In this document: positions 8,164 through 16,188 of the stretch, piece after piece
Layout: every line of letters begins with the position of its first letter
How positions within the stretch are numbered: the first letter of the stretch is position 1
The notes under the pieces: generated by a model
Told to the model about the DNA's origin: nothing
The model's database searches: none
Seen by the model: only the letters and a program-made list of their open reading frames with translations
Position numbers and translations under genes: made by a program
Source of the DNA: Clostridia bacterium
Lineage (GTDB): Bacteria; Bacillota; Clostridia; Christensenellales; Aristaeellaceae
Reading direction: 5' to 3'
DNA length: 64,000 nucleotides
NCBI GenBank assembly: GCA_017541205.1
Contig: JAFXZO010000107.1
Coordinates: 40,181-104,180 of the forward strand

Positions 8164-8199
8164 GCCGCGCTATCCTGTATGCGTCAGGAGGGATGAAGC

Positions 8200-8928
8200 A
8201 TGAACGAACAGATGACATTCAAGCGGTATGAGCTCAAATACATGCTCACGAGGCGGCAAAAGGACGCGCTGCTGCGGGCATTGGAAGGGCGTCTGCGCCT
8301 CGATCGGTACGGCCACAGCACCATCCGCAACATCTATTTCGACACGGATACCTTCCGCCTGGTCCGCCGGAGCATTGAAAAGCCCCTGTACAAAGAGAAG
8401 CTGCGGGTGCGCAGCTATCAGCAGGCGGGGCCCCAAACGCCGGTTTTCGTGGAGCTGAAAAAGAAGTTTGAATCCGTGGTGTATAAGCGGCGGCTCATCC
8501 TGCCCCATCGGCAGGCCATGGACGCGCTTGAAAATAACCTGCCTTTGCCCATCGACAGCCAGATCGGGCGGGAAATCGCCGCTTTTCGGGAATTTTACGG
8601 CGAAACCCTGCTGCCCGCCATGCTGCTGACCTACGAGCGCGAAGCGTATTTCCCCGTGGACGGCGCGGACTTTCGCCTGACGCTGGATGAAAACGTCCTG
8701 TGGCGCATGGAGGAAATCGATCTGGGCGCGTTCGCGTACGGGAATCCCGTGATCGGGAACGATCAGGTGCTGCTGGAAATCAAGACGCCGGGCGGCATTC
8801 CGCTGTGGATGACCCATTTTCTTTCCGAAAACAAGATTTATCAAACGTCCTTCTCCAAGTACGGCACGGCCTATCAGCAATGGCTGCGCGGCGAGGACGC
8901 GATGGGAGGCATGAAGTATGCTGGATGA
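8200..8928 (+). CDS. VTC-domain (polyphosphate polymerase-like) protein
   Basis: A 242-aa cytosolic protein filling one VTC domain, the CYTH-like tunnel fold that in yeast Vtc4 makes polyphosphate. Visible family features are the opening FKRYELKYMLT (about 6-16), the IRNIYFDTD strand (about 43-51), the basic strand KEKLRVRSY (about 65-73) and VFVELKKKFESVVYKRR (about 83-99), followed by a late LLEIKTPGG. The Lys/Arg/Glu-rich tunnel positions are kept, so it could bind a triphosphate. The next gene (DUF4956) overlaps its end, the usual bacterial pairing. The true product in bacteria is not settled. Confidence 0.83.
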   Translation: MNEQMTFKRYELKYMLTRRQKDALLRALEGRLRLDRYGHSTIRNIYFDTDTFRLVRRSIEKPLYKEKLRVRSYQQAGPQTPVFVELKKKFESVVYKRRLILPHRQAMDALENNLPLPIDSQIGREIAAFREFYGETLLPAMLLTYEREAYFPVDGADFRLTLDENVLWRMEEIDLGAFAYGNPVIGNDQVLLEIKTPGGIPLWMTHFLSENKIYQTSFSKYGTAYQQWLRGEDAMGGMKYAG

Positions 8929-9604
8929 TCTGTTCAAAGGTATTTTTGACAGCGCGAGCGCCAGCGTGATCCCGGTGGAAAAATTTCTGCTGTGCGTAGC
9001 GGTTTCGCTCGCGATCGGCGGGCTGATCGCCTTGACGGCGAAAAGCAAGAGCCGCCTTTCCTTCAGCTTTCTGACCACCCTGCTCGCGCTGCCCGCGCTT
9101 TCCTGCGTGGTCATCATGATGGTGAACGGCAACATCGGCGCGGGCGTTGCGACCGCCGGCGCGTTCAGCCTGATCCGCTTCCGCTCCGCCTCCGGCAGCG
9201 CCAGGGAAATCGCGCTGATTTTCCTGAGCATGGTGGCGGGCCTGATCGCCGGGATGGGGTATCTGGCCTACGCGGTGCTGTTCACGCTGGTGCTGTGCCT
9301 GATCTTCCTGGTCACGTTCGGCCTGGACCCCGCCGCGAAAGGCCGGAACAAGACCCTGCGCATCACCGTGCCGGAGGATCTGGATTACAGCGGCGCTTTC
9401 GACGGCATCCTCAACATCTACTGCAAGCAGTGGAAGCTGAACCAGGTGAAGACCACCAACATGGGCGCGCTTTTTAAGCTCCGGTACGATCTGGTGCTTC
9501 GGGACGCCGCCCGCGAAAAAGAATTGATCGATCAGCTGCGCACCCGCAACGGGAACCTGGAAATCATGCTCTCCCAGGCGGAAATGGCGGAATCCGATCT
9601 GTAA
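8918..9604 (+). CDS. DUF4956 membrane protein
   Basis: A 228-aa protein with four hydrophobic segments (about 20-40, 48-68, 72-92 region and 101-125) and a cytosolic C-terminal half of about 100 residues. The segment GAGVATAGAFSLIRFRSASGSAREIALIF is the hallmark of DUF4956. It overlaps the VTC gene by 11 nt, and the pair recurs across Firmicutes, which suggests a complex in which the VTC domain acts at a membrane channel or scaffold. The exact role is unknown. Confidence 0.85.
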   Translation: MLDDLFKGIFDSASASVIPVEKFLLCVAVSLAIGGLIALTAKSKSRLSFSFLTTLLALPALSCVVIMMVNGNIGAGVATAGAFSLIRFRSASGSAREIALIFLSMVAGLIAGMGYLAYAVLFTLVLCLIFLVTFGLDPAAKGRNKTLRITVPEDLDYSGAFDGILNIYCKQWKLNQVKTTNMGALFKLRYDLVLRDAAREKELIDQLRTRNGNLEIMLSQAEMAESDL

Positions 9605-9615
9605 TAGCAAGCAAA

Positions 9616-9646
9616 CAGGCTGCCTCACGCAAAAGGAGGCAGCCTG
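9616..9646. terminator. 11-bp perfect stem-loop between convergent genes
   Basis: CAGGCTGCCTC (9616-9626) pairs perfectly with 9636-9646 around a 9-nt loop. No long T run follows on either side, so termination may be partial. It lies between DUF4956 and cysK, which converge here. Confidence 0.5.
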
Positions 9647-9673
9647 CTGCAATTTGCCGCGATGGATGACCGT

Positions 9674-10606
9674 TTAATCCGCGAACAGCGGGGTGGACAG
9701 ATACCGGTCACCGGTATCGGGCAGGAGGACCACGATGGTCTTGCCCTTGTTTTCCGGGCGCTTGGCCAGCTGGAAGGCCGCGAACGCCGCCGCGCCGGAG
9801 GAAATGCCCACCAGCACGCCCTCGGCCCTGCCGATGCGTTTGCCGGTCGCGAAGGCGTCCTCGTTGGATACGGGGATGACTTCGTTATACACCTGGGTAT
9901 CCAGCACCTTGGGCACAAAGCCCGCGCCGATGCCCTGGATCTTGTGCGGGCCGGCCTTGCCCTCGCTGAGCACGGGGGAGGAGGCGGGCTCCACCGCCGC
10001 GATATAGACGCCGGGGTTCTTTTCCTTGAGGTATTTGCCCACGCCCGAAACCGTGCCGCCGGTGCCGACGCCCGCCACAAAAATATCCACCTGGCCATCC
10101 GTATCCGCCCAGATTTCGGGGCCGGTATACGCGTAGTGCGCGGCGGGATTGGCGGGGTTGACGAACTGGCCGGGAATAAAGCTGTTCGGGATCTGGGCGG
10201 CCAATTCATCCGCCTTGGCGATCGCGCCCTTCATGCCCTTCGCCCCTTCGGAGAGCACCAGCTCCGCGCCGTACGCCTTCATCAGCTGGCGGCGCTCCAC
10301 GCTCATGGTGTCGGGCATGACGATGATGATGCGGTAGCCCCGCGCCGCGGCCACGGCGGCAAGGCCGATGCCCGTATTGCCGGAGGTGGGCTCGATGATG
10401 ACGGCGCCGGGCTTGAGCAGCCCTTTCGCCTCCGCGTCGTCGATCATCTGCCTGGCGATCCTGTCCTTGACCGACCCGGCGGGGTTGAAATATTCCAGCT
10501 TGGCCAGCACCCTGGCTTCCAGCTTATCTTCCCGTTCGATGTGGGAAAGCTCCAGCAGCGGCGTTCCGCCGATCAGTTGGTCCGCGGAAGTATAGATCTT
10601 ACTCAT
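9674..10606 (-). CDS. cysK: cysteine synthase A (O-acetylserine sulfhydrylase)
   Basis: PLP enzyme making L-cysteine from O-acetylserine and sulfide. The 310-aa length is normal. Motifs: the PLP lysine in [15 protein letters not shown] (about 41-56), the substrate loop [12 protein letters not shown] (about 71-82), the Gly-rich phosphate loop [15 protein letters not shown] (about 175-189) and [10 protein letters not shown] near 262. [11 protein letters not shown] (about 219) and the C-terminal [10 protein letters not shown] are typical of CysK. It has a consensus promoter and a 150-nt leader carrying a short upstream ORF. No serA/cysE neighbour is present. Confidence 0.95.
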   Translation of the reverse strand: MSKIYTSADQLIGGTPLLELSHIEREDKLEARVLAKLEYFNPAGSVKDRIARQMIDDAEAKGLLKPGAVIIEPTSGNTGIGLAAVAAARGYRIIIVMPDTMSVERRQLMKAYGAELVLSEGAKGMKGAIAKADELAAQIPNSFIPGQFVNPANPAAHYAYTGPEIWADTDGQVDIFVAGVGTGGTVSGVGKYLKEKNPGVYIAAVEPASSPVLSEGKAGPHKIQGIGAGFVPKVLDTQVYNEVIPVSNEDAFATGKRIGRAEGVLVGISSGAAAFAAFQLAKRPENKGKTIVVLLPDTGDRYLSTPLFAD

Positions 10607-10674
10607 TTTGTTTTATCCTCCTCTTCGGTCTGTCGTTCATCTTTCAGCGTTTGGGCCGTTTTTTATTCCTCGGT

Positions 10675-10734
10675 TCAGCCCCGACACCGCCATCCGTGCC
10701 CCAGACGAAGCGGGAAGGTCCGCCACAGCTTCAT
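10675..10734 (-). CDS. 19-codon upstream ORF in the cysK leader (candidate regulatory peptide)
   Basis: ATG at 10734 preceded by AAAGGTGG with 7-nt spacing; 19 codons ending at TGA (10675-10677). The peptide is basic and ends in HGWRCRG, so its single Cys codon lies three codons before the stop. It sits about 26 nt after the expected transcription start and 68 nt before cysK. A Cys codon near the end of a well-initiated leader ORF fits cysteine-responsive control by translation, but no clear terminator/antiterminator pair follows. The ORF itself is seen; the role is inferred. Confidence 0.5.
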   Translation of the reverse strand: MKLWRTFPLRLGHGWRCRG

Positions 10735-10766
10735 AAATTACCCACCTTTCAAATAGGTTTATAGGC

Positions 10767-10795
10767 ATTATACGCGCCTCCCATTCGCTTGTCAA
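10767..10795 (-). promoter_or_regulatory. consensus promoter of cysK
   Basis: Minus strand: TTGACA (10790-10795), 17-nt spacer, TATAAT (10767-10772), a perfect vegetative promoter. Transcription would start near 10760. Confidence 0.85.
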
Positions 10796-10841
10796 GGGTT
10801 TTTGTTTAATTTTCCGTATCCGGATTTCTGCATATTTATGA

Positions 10842-10870
10842 TTGTTTTCTGCCGATAATAAGTGTATAAT
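10842..10870 (+). promoter_or_regulatory. promoter of the GGDEF gene
   Basis: TTGTTT (10842-10847), 17-nt spacer, perfect TATAAT (10865-10870). It diverges from the cysK promoter, leaving about 45 bp between the two -35 boxes. Confidence 0.65.
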
Positions 10871-10931
10871 GAACGCATGGAAAATACAAGCACAAGCTTT
10901 GGCGGCAGGACACCGAAAAGGAGGCGGCGCC

Positions 10932-11993
10932 GTGTATACAAGAGAACAATTGGCGCGTTATCCCTATTTCGCCCAGGTATTCGAGGACAATATCGAGGTC
11001 AATTACGTGCTCGATCAATTGACCGGGCTGGTCAGCCGCGGGCATATACTGTGGTTCGCCCAATGGCTGATCGATCATCAGGTGCCCTTTTCCTTCGCCA
11101 TGCTGGATCTGGATAATTTCAAATTTGTCAACGACACCTACGGCCATCATGTGGGCGACGGCGTGCTGACGACGGTGGCGAATGATCTGAGGGAATTTTT
11201 GGGCGATCGCGGGGTGGCGGGCCGTTTTGGGGGCGACGAGTTCCTGATCGTGAACCTGGAGGATATTTCCTACGACGCGAAAAAGGAATTCTTCAAGGGC
11301 ATGTTCCTCAACCGCGTGCTGCGCAAAAACATCGAGGTGGACGGCTGCGCCCCCTATATTACCGGCACCATCGGCTGCGCGACATATCCGGCCGACGCCC
11401 GGGATTACGATACCCTCTTCCTCCTCATCGACAAGACCCTCTACCGCGGCAAAACCAAGGGCCGCAACTGCCACATCATCTATGTGGAGGAAAAGCACAA
11501 GAACATCGAGATCCACAGGATCGCCAAACGCGGCCTGTTCACCACCTTCCACGGCATGATCCGCAAGTACGAGCTGACGCCCGGCATCCTCAACAAGCTC
11601 AACAGCGTCACGCCCCTGGTGATGGAAGAACTGCAGGTGTCGGATCTGTATTACGTGGGGCGGGAGCGCAGGCTGCGTTCGGTCCGGAATCCCGAGATCA
11701 ACGAGGACGCGGGGGACATCTCCAACCTTCTGTTCGACGACGATCTGTACGCCACCAACAATCTTGCGGACATGGAAACAAAATGCCCCGCTTTTTACGC
11801 AAAGCTGAAAAAGCGGGACATCGAAACGGTTTTGATCGTGCGCGTCGGCATCGCCGCGGAAACGGACGGATACCTCCTGTGCGCCGAGCCCAGGAGCCGC
11901 CGCATCTGGCAGGAGGCCGAATGCGCCATCCTGTATTTCCTGGCCAAGCTCCTTGCCGCCAGCATCCGCCTCGAGGGCGAAACGCTGATTTGA
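10932..11993 (+). CDS. diguanylate cyclase (GGDEF) with an unassigned C-terminal domain
   Basis: A 353-aa protein that should make cyclic di-GMP from GTP. The start is the GTG at 10932 after AGGAGG at 7 nt; an upstream ATG frame lacks such a site. The GGDEF domain covers about residues 27-190: LDQLTGLVSR, FAMLDLDNFKFVNDTYGHHVGD, RFGGDEFLI (active-site GGDEF at 100-104) and the late YRGKTKGRNC. The RxxD inhibitory site is absent (RGVA in its place). There is no membrane segment or sensor in front. Instead about 160 residues follow, whose fold I cannot place, possibly a GAF/PAS-like sensor. The domain order is unusual. Confidence 0.88.
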   Translation: MYTREQLARYPYFAQVFEDNIEVNYVLDQLTGLVSRGHILWFAQWLIDHQVPFSFAMLDLDNFKFVNDTYGHHVGDGVLTTVANDLREFLGDRGVAGRFGGDEFLIVNLEDISYDAKKEFFKGMFLNRVLRKNIEVDGCAPYITGTIGCATYPADARDYDTLFLLIDKTLYRGKTKGRNCHIIYVEEKHKNIEIHRIAKRGLFTTFHGMIRKYELTPGILNKLNSVTPLVMEELQVSDLYYVGRERRLRSVRNPEINEDAGDISNLLFDDDLYATNNLADMETKCPAFYAKLKKRDIETVLIVRVGIAAETDGYLLCAEPRSRRIWQEAECAILYFLAKLLAASIRLEGETLI

Positions 11994-11999
11994 CGCGGG

Positions 12000-12179
12000 C
12001 TAAACGAACGCGTTTTCCGCTTCGTCATAACGGTAGCCGATTGCCTGCAGCGCTTCCTCGACGGCTGCCCGGTCCCAAGAGAGATCGTCGCACAGCGCGG
12101 ACAGGCTCGCGTACTGATCGCGCAGCTTCATGTTGACCAGGCTCAAAAGCATATGCGCGTCCGTTGGGCAATACGCCAT
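12000..12179 (-). CDS. DUF4250 small protein
   Basis: A 59-aa protein that matches the DUF4250 pattern: HMLLSLVNMKLRDQYASLSALCDDLSWD followed by a helix and IGYRYDEAENAFV. The family is widespread in Firmicutes and of unknown function; the tail resembles a small helical DNA- or protein-binding fold. The ATG at 12179 has AGGAGG 10 nt upstream; a GTG two codons earlier overlaps the stop of the MBL gene and is the alternative start. Last gene of the pentulose operon, with only 6 nt to the convergent GGDEF gene. Confidence 0.75.
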   Translation of the reverse strand: MAYCPTDAHMLLSLVNMKLRDQYASLSALCDDLSWDRAAVEEALQAIGYRYDEAENAFV

Positions 12180-12181
12180 GT

Positions 12182-13081
12182 TCACACACCCTCCTTTCGG
12201 CAGGGTGTGTTTATCTGCATGCCGTCGCAGGCGATCACGAAGCCGGGCAGGGCGGCGCGCAGCGTTTCAAACGGCGCGCAGCCGTTATGCGAAAAGTGGC
12301 TGGCGACGAACACGGTATGCCCGTCCGCCGCGCCGATTCTTAGCAGCTTATCGCGCATGCGCAGGCACCCGTCCGCCGACATATGGCCCGCCCAATGCGT
12401 GTAATCGAAGGAATGACGGGAGCCGCCCGTGCAGTCGAGCGAAATGAGGCCGAGCTTCTTTCCGGCGAGGAATTCCATGTCCGGCCGGGAAAATTCGCAG
12501 GTGTCGTGCGCGTAGAGAATGGATGAAGCGCCCTTTTCGACGAGGTAAAAGAGCGCGTCTTCGGTGCGGTACAGCGTGCGGCCCATAAATTCCACGGGAT
12601 AGCGTTTTTCATTCCCGCCCGTGCAGTGCACCGCCTCCAGCGCCGTTACCCGGTAGCCCTCGATTTCGACCGGCTCAAACGGCGTCATTTTCCGGAAGGC
12701 CAGGCGATGCCTGCCCGCCCGAAGATAGGGCTCCGCGAGCGCGCCGACCGCCTCGTTCCCGTAAATCGTCATGGGCGGCTCATCCTCCCGGATATCGGAA
12801 TACACGGGAGAGCGGAATTCCAATTCGAGCGGCGAAAAATGATCCGAATGGCTGTGGGTGACGAGCACGGAATGCACGTCGGCAAAGCGCAGGCCGTGCG
12901 TCAGCATGTGGTGATAGGAATCGGGGCCGAAGTCCAATTTCAGCCTGCCGTCAATGATGGCCCCCGCGCGGGTGCGTATCTCCCTGCCGCCCGCCTTGCG
13001 GGCATATTCGCACATTTCACAGCGGCAGAAGACGGCGGGAACGCCCTCCGCCGCCGCTGTGCCGAGAAATTGGATGTTCAT
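12182..13081 (-). CDS. MBL-fold metal-dependent hydrolase
   Basis: A 299-aa metallo-beta-lactamase-fold protein. It begins MNIQFLGTAAAEGVPAVFC and carries the metal motif VLVTHSHSDHF (HxHxDH, near 90), a later LYAHDTCEF (about 195) and a C-terminal VFVASHFSHNG (about 265), so the two-metal site looks complete. Close relatives include PhnP-like phosphodiesterases with a CRCEMCEYA Cys cluster near the N-terminus, present here at about 19-27. The substrate is unknown. It lies between araD and the DUF4250 gene in the pentulose operon, suggesting a sugar-phosphate diester or lactone. Confidence 0.82.
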   Translation of the reverse strand: MNIQFLGTAAAEGVPAVFCRCEMCEYARKAGGREIRTRAGAIIDGRLKLDFGPDSYHHMLTHGLRFADVHSVLVTHSHSDHFSPLELEFRSPVYSDIREDEPPMTIYGNEAVGALAEPYLRAGRHRLAFRKMTPFEPVEIEGYRVTALEAVHCTGGNEKRYPVEFMGRTLYRTEDALFYLVEKGASSILYAHDTCEFSRPDMEFLAGKKLGLISLDCTGGSRHSFDYTHWAGHMSADGCLRMRDKLLRIGAADGHTVFVASHFSHNGCAPFETLRAALPGFVIACDGMQINTPCRKEGV

Positions 13082-13093
13082 GGATGGATTTCC

Positions 13094-13789
13094 TTACTTT
13101 TGTCCGTAATAGGCGTTCGCGCCGTGCTTGCGCAGGTAATGCTTGTCCAAAAGCGTCTGCTGCATGGGGCCCTGCGCGGGATTGAGGATCATGGCGTGCC
13201 AATCCATGAACGCCACTTCCTCCATCACCACCGCGTTGTGCACGGCCTCCATGGCGTCCTTGCCCCAGGCGAAGGGGCCGTGGGAATAGACCACCACGCC
13301 CGGCACCTGCGCGGGATCGATGTTCCTTTCGCGGAAAGCCTCGATGATGACCGTTCCGGTCTCCTTTTCATATTCGCCCTTGATCTCCTCATCGGTCATG
13401 GGCCGGGTGCAGGGGATCGCGCCGTAGAAGTAATCGCCCTGGGTGGTGCCCATGGCGGGGATGTCGCGGCCCGCCTGTGCGAAGGTGACCGCCCAGCGGG
13501 AATGCGTGTGCACGATGCCGCCGCATTCCGGGAAGGCTTTGTACAATTCCACGTGCGTGGGCGTATCGCTGGAGGGCCGCCATTTGCCCTCCACGACTTT
13601 GCCGTTCAGATCGACCACGACCATGTCCTCCGCCGCCATGGTGTCGTATTCCACGCCCGAGGGCTTGATGACAACCAGGCCCTTTTCCCGGTCAATGCCG
13701 CTCACGTTGCCCCAGGTGAAGGTGACCAGCCCGTATTTGGGCAGAAGCAGATTGGCCTTTAAGACTTGTTCTTTCAATTGTTCCAGCAT
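13094..13789 (-). CDS. araD: L-ribulose-5-phosphate 4-epimerase
   Basis: Converts L-ribulose 5-phosphate to D-xylulose 5-phosphate, feeding the pentose phosphate pathway. The 231-aa length is typical. It is a class II aldolase-fold zinc enzyme: [21 protein letters not shown] (about 25-45) binds the phosphate, [16 protein letters not shown] (about 92-107) gives the two zinc histidines, [13 protein letters not shown] is the loop after it, and [11 protein letters not shown] near 168 supplies the third His. An FGGY kinase lies two genes upstream in the same operon. No arabinose isomerase (araA) is nearby. Confidence 0.93.
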   Translation of the reverse strand: MLEQLKEQVLKANLLLPKYGLVTFTWGNVSGIDREKGLVVIKPSGVEYDTMAAEDMVVVDLNGKVVEGKWRPSSDTPTHVELYKAFPECGGIVHTHSRWAVTFAQAGRDIPAMGTTQGDYFYGAIPCTRPMTDEEIKGEYEKETGTVIIEAFRERNIDPAQVPGVVVYSHGPFAWGKDAMEAVHNAVVMEEVAFMDWHAMILNPAQGPMQQTLLDKHYLRKHGANAYYGQK

Positions 13790-13825
13790 GATGAAGTCAC
13801 CTCTGTATTCATTCTGTGCCCGGGA

Positions 13826-14506
13826 TCACAGCCCGTCGGTGCTGTTCCCGGCGTCCAGCACTTCCTTGTTCATCAGCACCTGATGCGCCTGCTCGATCAG
13901 CGCATCCGCGCCGCTGAAGCCGTAGCGGATCAATATATCTCCCCTCAATGCCAATGACGCCATGGTGCCGTCCGCGCCGTACCAAAGATACTGCGTTCCT
14001 TTGTCATTTGTCACGTCTGCGTCTCCATACAGGGAAGTCAGCTTGTCAAGCAGGTCCTTAAATACGGCATCGTAATTGTGTGCGTTTATTCTATACTCGG
14101 CATACAGCAGGGCACCGTGCGTTTCATCCATCGCCAGATAGCCGCTGTCGTCGGATGTACCGGCAAAGTACAGATACAAACCGCTAAGCGCATACCCAGC
14201 GACCTTCATGCCGTTCAATTTTTTGCTGTCGGATGCATAATAGTATCTGCCAAGCTGTTCGTCATTATATAACTTGTCGTTAAATTGCATATAGCTGTCC
14301 ACTCTGGACATACGGCAAATCGCCGACAAGCTGTATTCTATGCCTTCGGGAAGGTACTTTTGCGCTTCCTCCCAGGTTGAGCCCCAGGGGATGCCCCGGA
14401 AGAGGATGGGTTTTTCGTACGCGCCCGATGCTGTTTCCTCCGCGAACGCGGCGCAGCAGGAGACAAGCAGGATCAGCGTCAGCAAAAGGCAAGCGATCTT
14501 CTTCAT
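13826..14506 (-). CDS. secreted protein of unknown function
   Basis: A 226-aa product with a clear Sec signal peptide (MKKIACLLLTLILLVSCCAAFAEE). An SCC sequence in the core could act as a lipobox, though the AFA-EE signal peptidase I site looks better. The mature part has the repeated-strand look of FRGIPWGSTWEEAQKYLP followed by paired Tyr-rich strands (YYYASDSKKLNGMKVAGYALSGLYLYF), which reminds me of small periplasmic domains in Clostridia that recur as paralogues, but I cannot name a family. It sits between a carbohydrate kinase and araD with short gaps (24 and 36 nt), so it is probably cotranscribed. Confidence 0.75.
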   Translation of the reverse strand: MKKIACLLLTLILLVSCCAAFAEETASGAYEKPILFRGIPWGSTWEEAQKYLPEGIEYSLSAICRMSRVDSYMQFNDKLYNDEQLGRYYYASDSKKLNGMKVAGYALSGLYLYFAGTSDDSGYLAMDETHGALLYAEYRINAHNYDAVFKDLLDKLTSLYGDADVTNDKGTQYLWYGADGTMASLALRGDILIRYGFSGADALIEQAHQVLMNKEVLDAGNSTDGL

Positions 14507-14530
14507 GGGGATGACCTCCTTCGTATTGGA

Positions 14531-16099
14531 TTACAGGCACTGGATGGCTGCGATTTCCACGGGCAGGGCTTTCTGATACCGGGCCAGGAATTCCTGGAAG
14601 CCCGCAACGTCGGCTTCGTCCGCCATCAGGGTGGAGGATTTGGCGGATGCGAAGACCTGTTCGTTCAGGTAGTCCTCCAGCGGCTGGCCGTCCTTTTTCC
14701 ACAGCATATAGCCCGCCAAAAGCGCCATGCCGTAGGGGCCGCCCTCGCCCGCGGTTTCCATCACGGATACGGGGGAGCCCACCGCGGCGGAAAGCATCCT
14801 TTGGCCCACGCCCGGCGTCTTAAAGTACCCGCCGTGGCCGTAGAGCTTATCGATGGGCACGTTTTCTTCCTTGGTCAGAATGTCCAGGCCGATTTTCAGC
14901 GTGGCCAGCGCGGAAAGCAGGTGCGCGCGCATGAAATTCGCCAACGTCATCTTCGCGTTTTCCATCCGCGCGAACACGGGCCGGCCCTCGTCCAGGTCCG
15001 TCACGCCCTCGCCGGAAAAATAGTTGAAGCTCATCAGGCCGCCGCAGTCCTTATCGCCCTCCAGGGCTTTCTGGAACAGTTTGGTATACAGATCGCCCTT
15101 GCTCACCTCCGCGCCGATCAGGCCGGCGAATTCGGAAAGCAGGTTCACCCAGGCGTTGATATCGCTGGTGCAGTTATTGCAGTGCACCATGGCGACGGGC
15201 AGGCCGGCGGGGGTGGTGACCATATCGATCTCGCGGTGCACGCCCAGCGCGTGGTCCACCACGATCATGGCGAAATCGCTGGTTCCGGCGCTCACGTTGC
15301 CCGTGCGCACGGCCACGGAATTGGTGGCGGCCATGCCGGTGCCCGCGTCGCCCTCGGGCGGGCAGAAGGGCACGCCGGGCTGGAATTCGCCGGTGGGATC
15401 GAGGAACAGCGCGCCTTCCCTGGTGAGCCTGCCCGCGTTTTCGCCCGCGGGCTTTAGGGCGGGCAGCACATCCTCAAGCTTCCAGGGGAAGCCCTTGGGG
15501 GCGATCAGGGCGTCGAAGGCTTCGATCATGCTCCGGTCGTATTCGGGCTTTTGGCTGTCGATGGGGAAAACGCCGCTCGCTTCGCCGATGCCGAGCGTTT
15601 TTTCGCCGGTCAGCTTAAAATGGATATAGCCCGCCAGGGTGGTCAGGTGCGTGAGGCGGGGCAGATGCGCTTCGCCGTTCAGGATGGCCTGGTACAGATG
15701 GGCGATGCTCCAGCGCTGGGGGATATTGAAATTGAATTTTTCCGTCAGCTCCGCCGCGGCGGGGCCGGTCATGGTGTTGCGCCAGGTGCGGAATTCCGTC
15801 AGGGGCTGATTGTCTTTATCCAGGGGCAGATACCCGTGCATCATGCCGGATACGCCCATCGCGCCGACCTGGGTCAGGGGCGCGCCGAACTTTTCCTTTA
15901 CATCGCGTTTCAGGTCCGCAAAGCAGGCTTGCAGGCCGGTATGGATCGCGTCCAGGGAGTAGGTCCATACGCCGTTCACCAGCTGGTTTTCCCATTCGTG
16001 GCTGCCGGAGGCGATGGGAACGTTGTTTTCATCGATCAGGACCGCCTTGATGCGGGTGGAGCCAAATTCCAGGCCAAGGGCCGTTTTCAGAAAATCCAT
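14531..16099 (-). CDS. FGGY-family carbohydrate kinase, probable L-ribulokinase/xylulokinase
   Basis: ATP-dependent sugar kinase of 522 aa. The FGGY N-terminal phosphate loop is [16 protein letters not shown] (about 8-23). [17 protein letters not shown] is the sugar-site strand, the second ATPase loop is [16 protein letters not shown] (about 269-284), and the FGGY signature region is [25 protein letters not shown] near 420. The pairing with araD makes L-ribulose the likely substrate. The sequence is not the classical AraB type, and D-xylulose or another ketose is possible. First gene of a five-gene operon with a promoter at 16155-16183 and a good ribosome binding site (AAGGAGAGG). Confidence 0.85.
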   Translation of the reverse strand: MDFLKTALGLEFGSTRIKAVLIDENNVPIASGSHEWENQLVNGVWTYSLDAIHTGLQACFADLKRDVKEKFGAPLTQVGAMGVSGMMHGYLPLDKDNQPLTEFRTWRNTMTGPAAAELTEKFNFNIPQRWSIAHLYQAILNGEAHLPRLTHLTTLAGYIHFKLTGEKTLGIGEASGVFPIDSQKPEYDRSMIEAFDALIAPKGFPWKLEDVLPALKPAGENAGRLTREGALFLDPTGEFQPGVPFCPPEGDAGTGMAATNSVAVRTGNVSAGTSDFAMIVVDHALGVHREIDMVTTPAGLPVAMVHCNNCTSDINAWVNLLSEFAGLIGAEVSKGDLYTKLFQKALEGDKDCGGLMSFNYFSGEGVTDLDEGRPVFARMENAKMTLANFMRAHLLSALATLKIGLDILTKEENVPIDKLYGHGGYFKTPGVGQRMLSAAVGSPVSVMETAGEGGPYGMALLAGYMLWKKDGQPLEDYLNEQVFASAKSSTLMADEADVAGFQEFLARYQKALPVEIAAIQCL

Positions 16100-16154
16100 G
16101 CGCGCTTCCTCTCCTTATCCGATATGTATTTTTTCCTGCCGTATTCCACTGCTG

Positions 16155-16183
16155 ATTTTACCAAAGATTTCTTGAAAATGCAA
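16155..16183 (-). promoter_or_regulatory. promoter of the pentulose operon
   Basis: Minus strand: TTGCAT (16178-16183), 17-nt spacer, TAAAAT (16155-16160). It lies about 56 nt before the kinase start. I see no obvious operator or catabolite-repression box. Confidence 0.55.
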
Positions 16184-16188
16184 TCCGT

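Noticed and set aside
7462-8199. Cobalamin riboswitch near the corrinoid adenosyltransferase
   Set aside because: The upstream gap is only about 130 nt and shared with a divergent gene; no B12-box-like sequence was seen.
10607-10766. T-box riboswitch in the cysK leader
   Set aside because: T-box leaders regulate cysteine genes in many Firmicutes, but I could not find the AGGGUGGNACCGCG core or a specifier loop; the leader is also too short.
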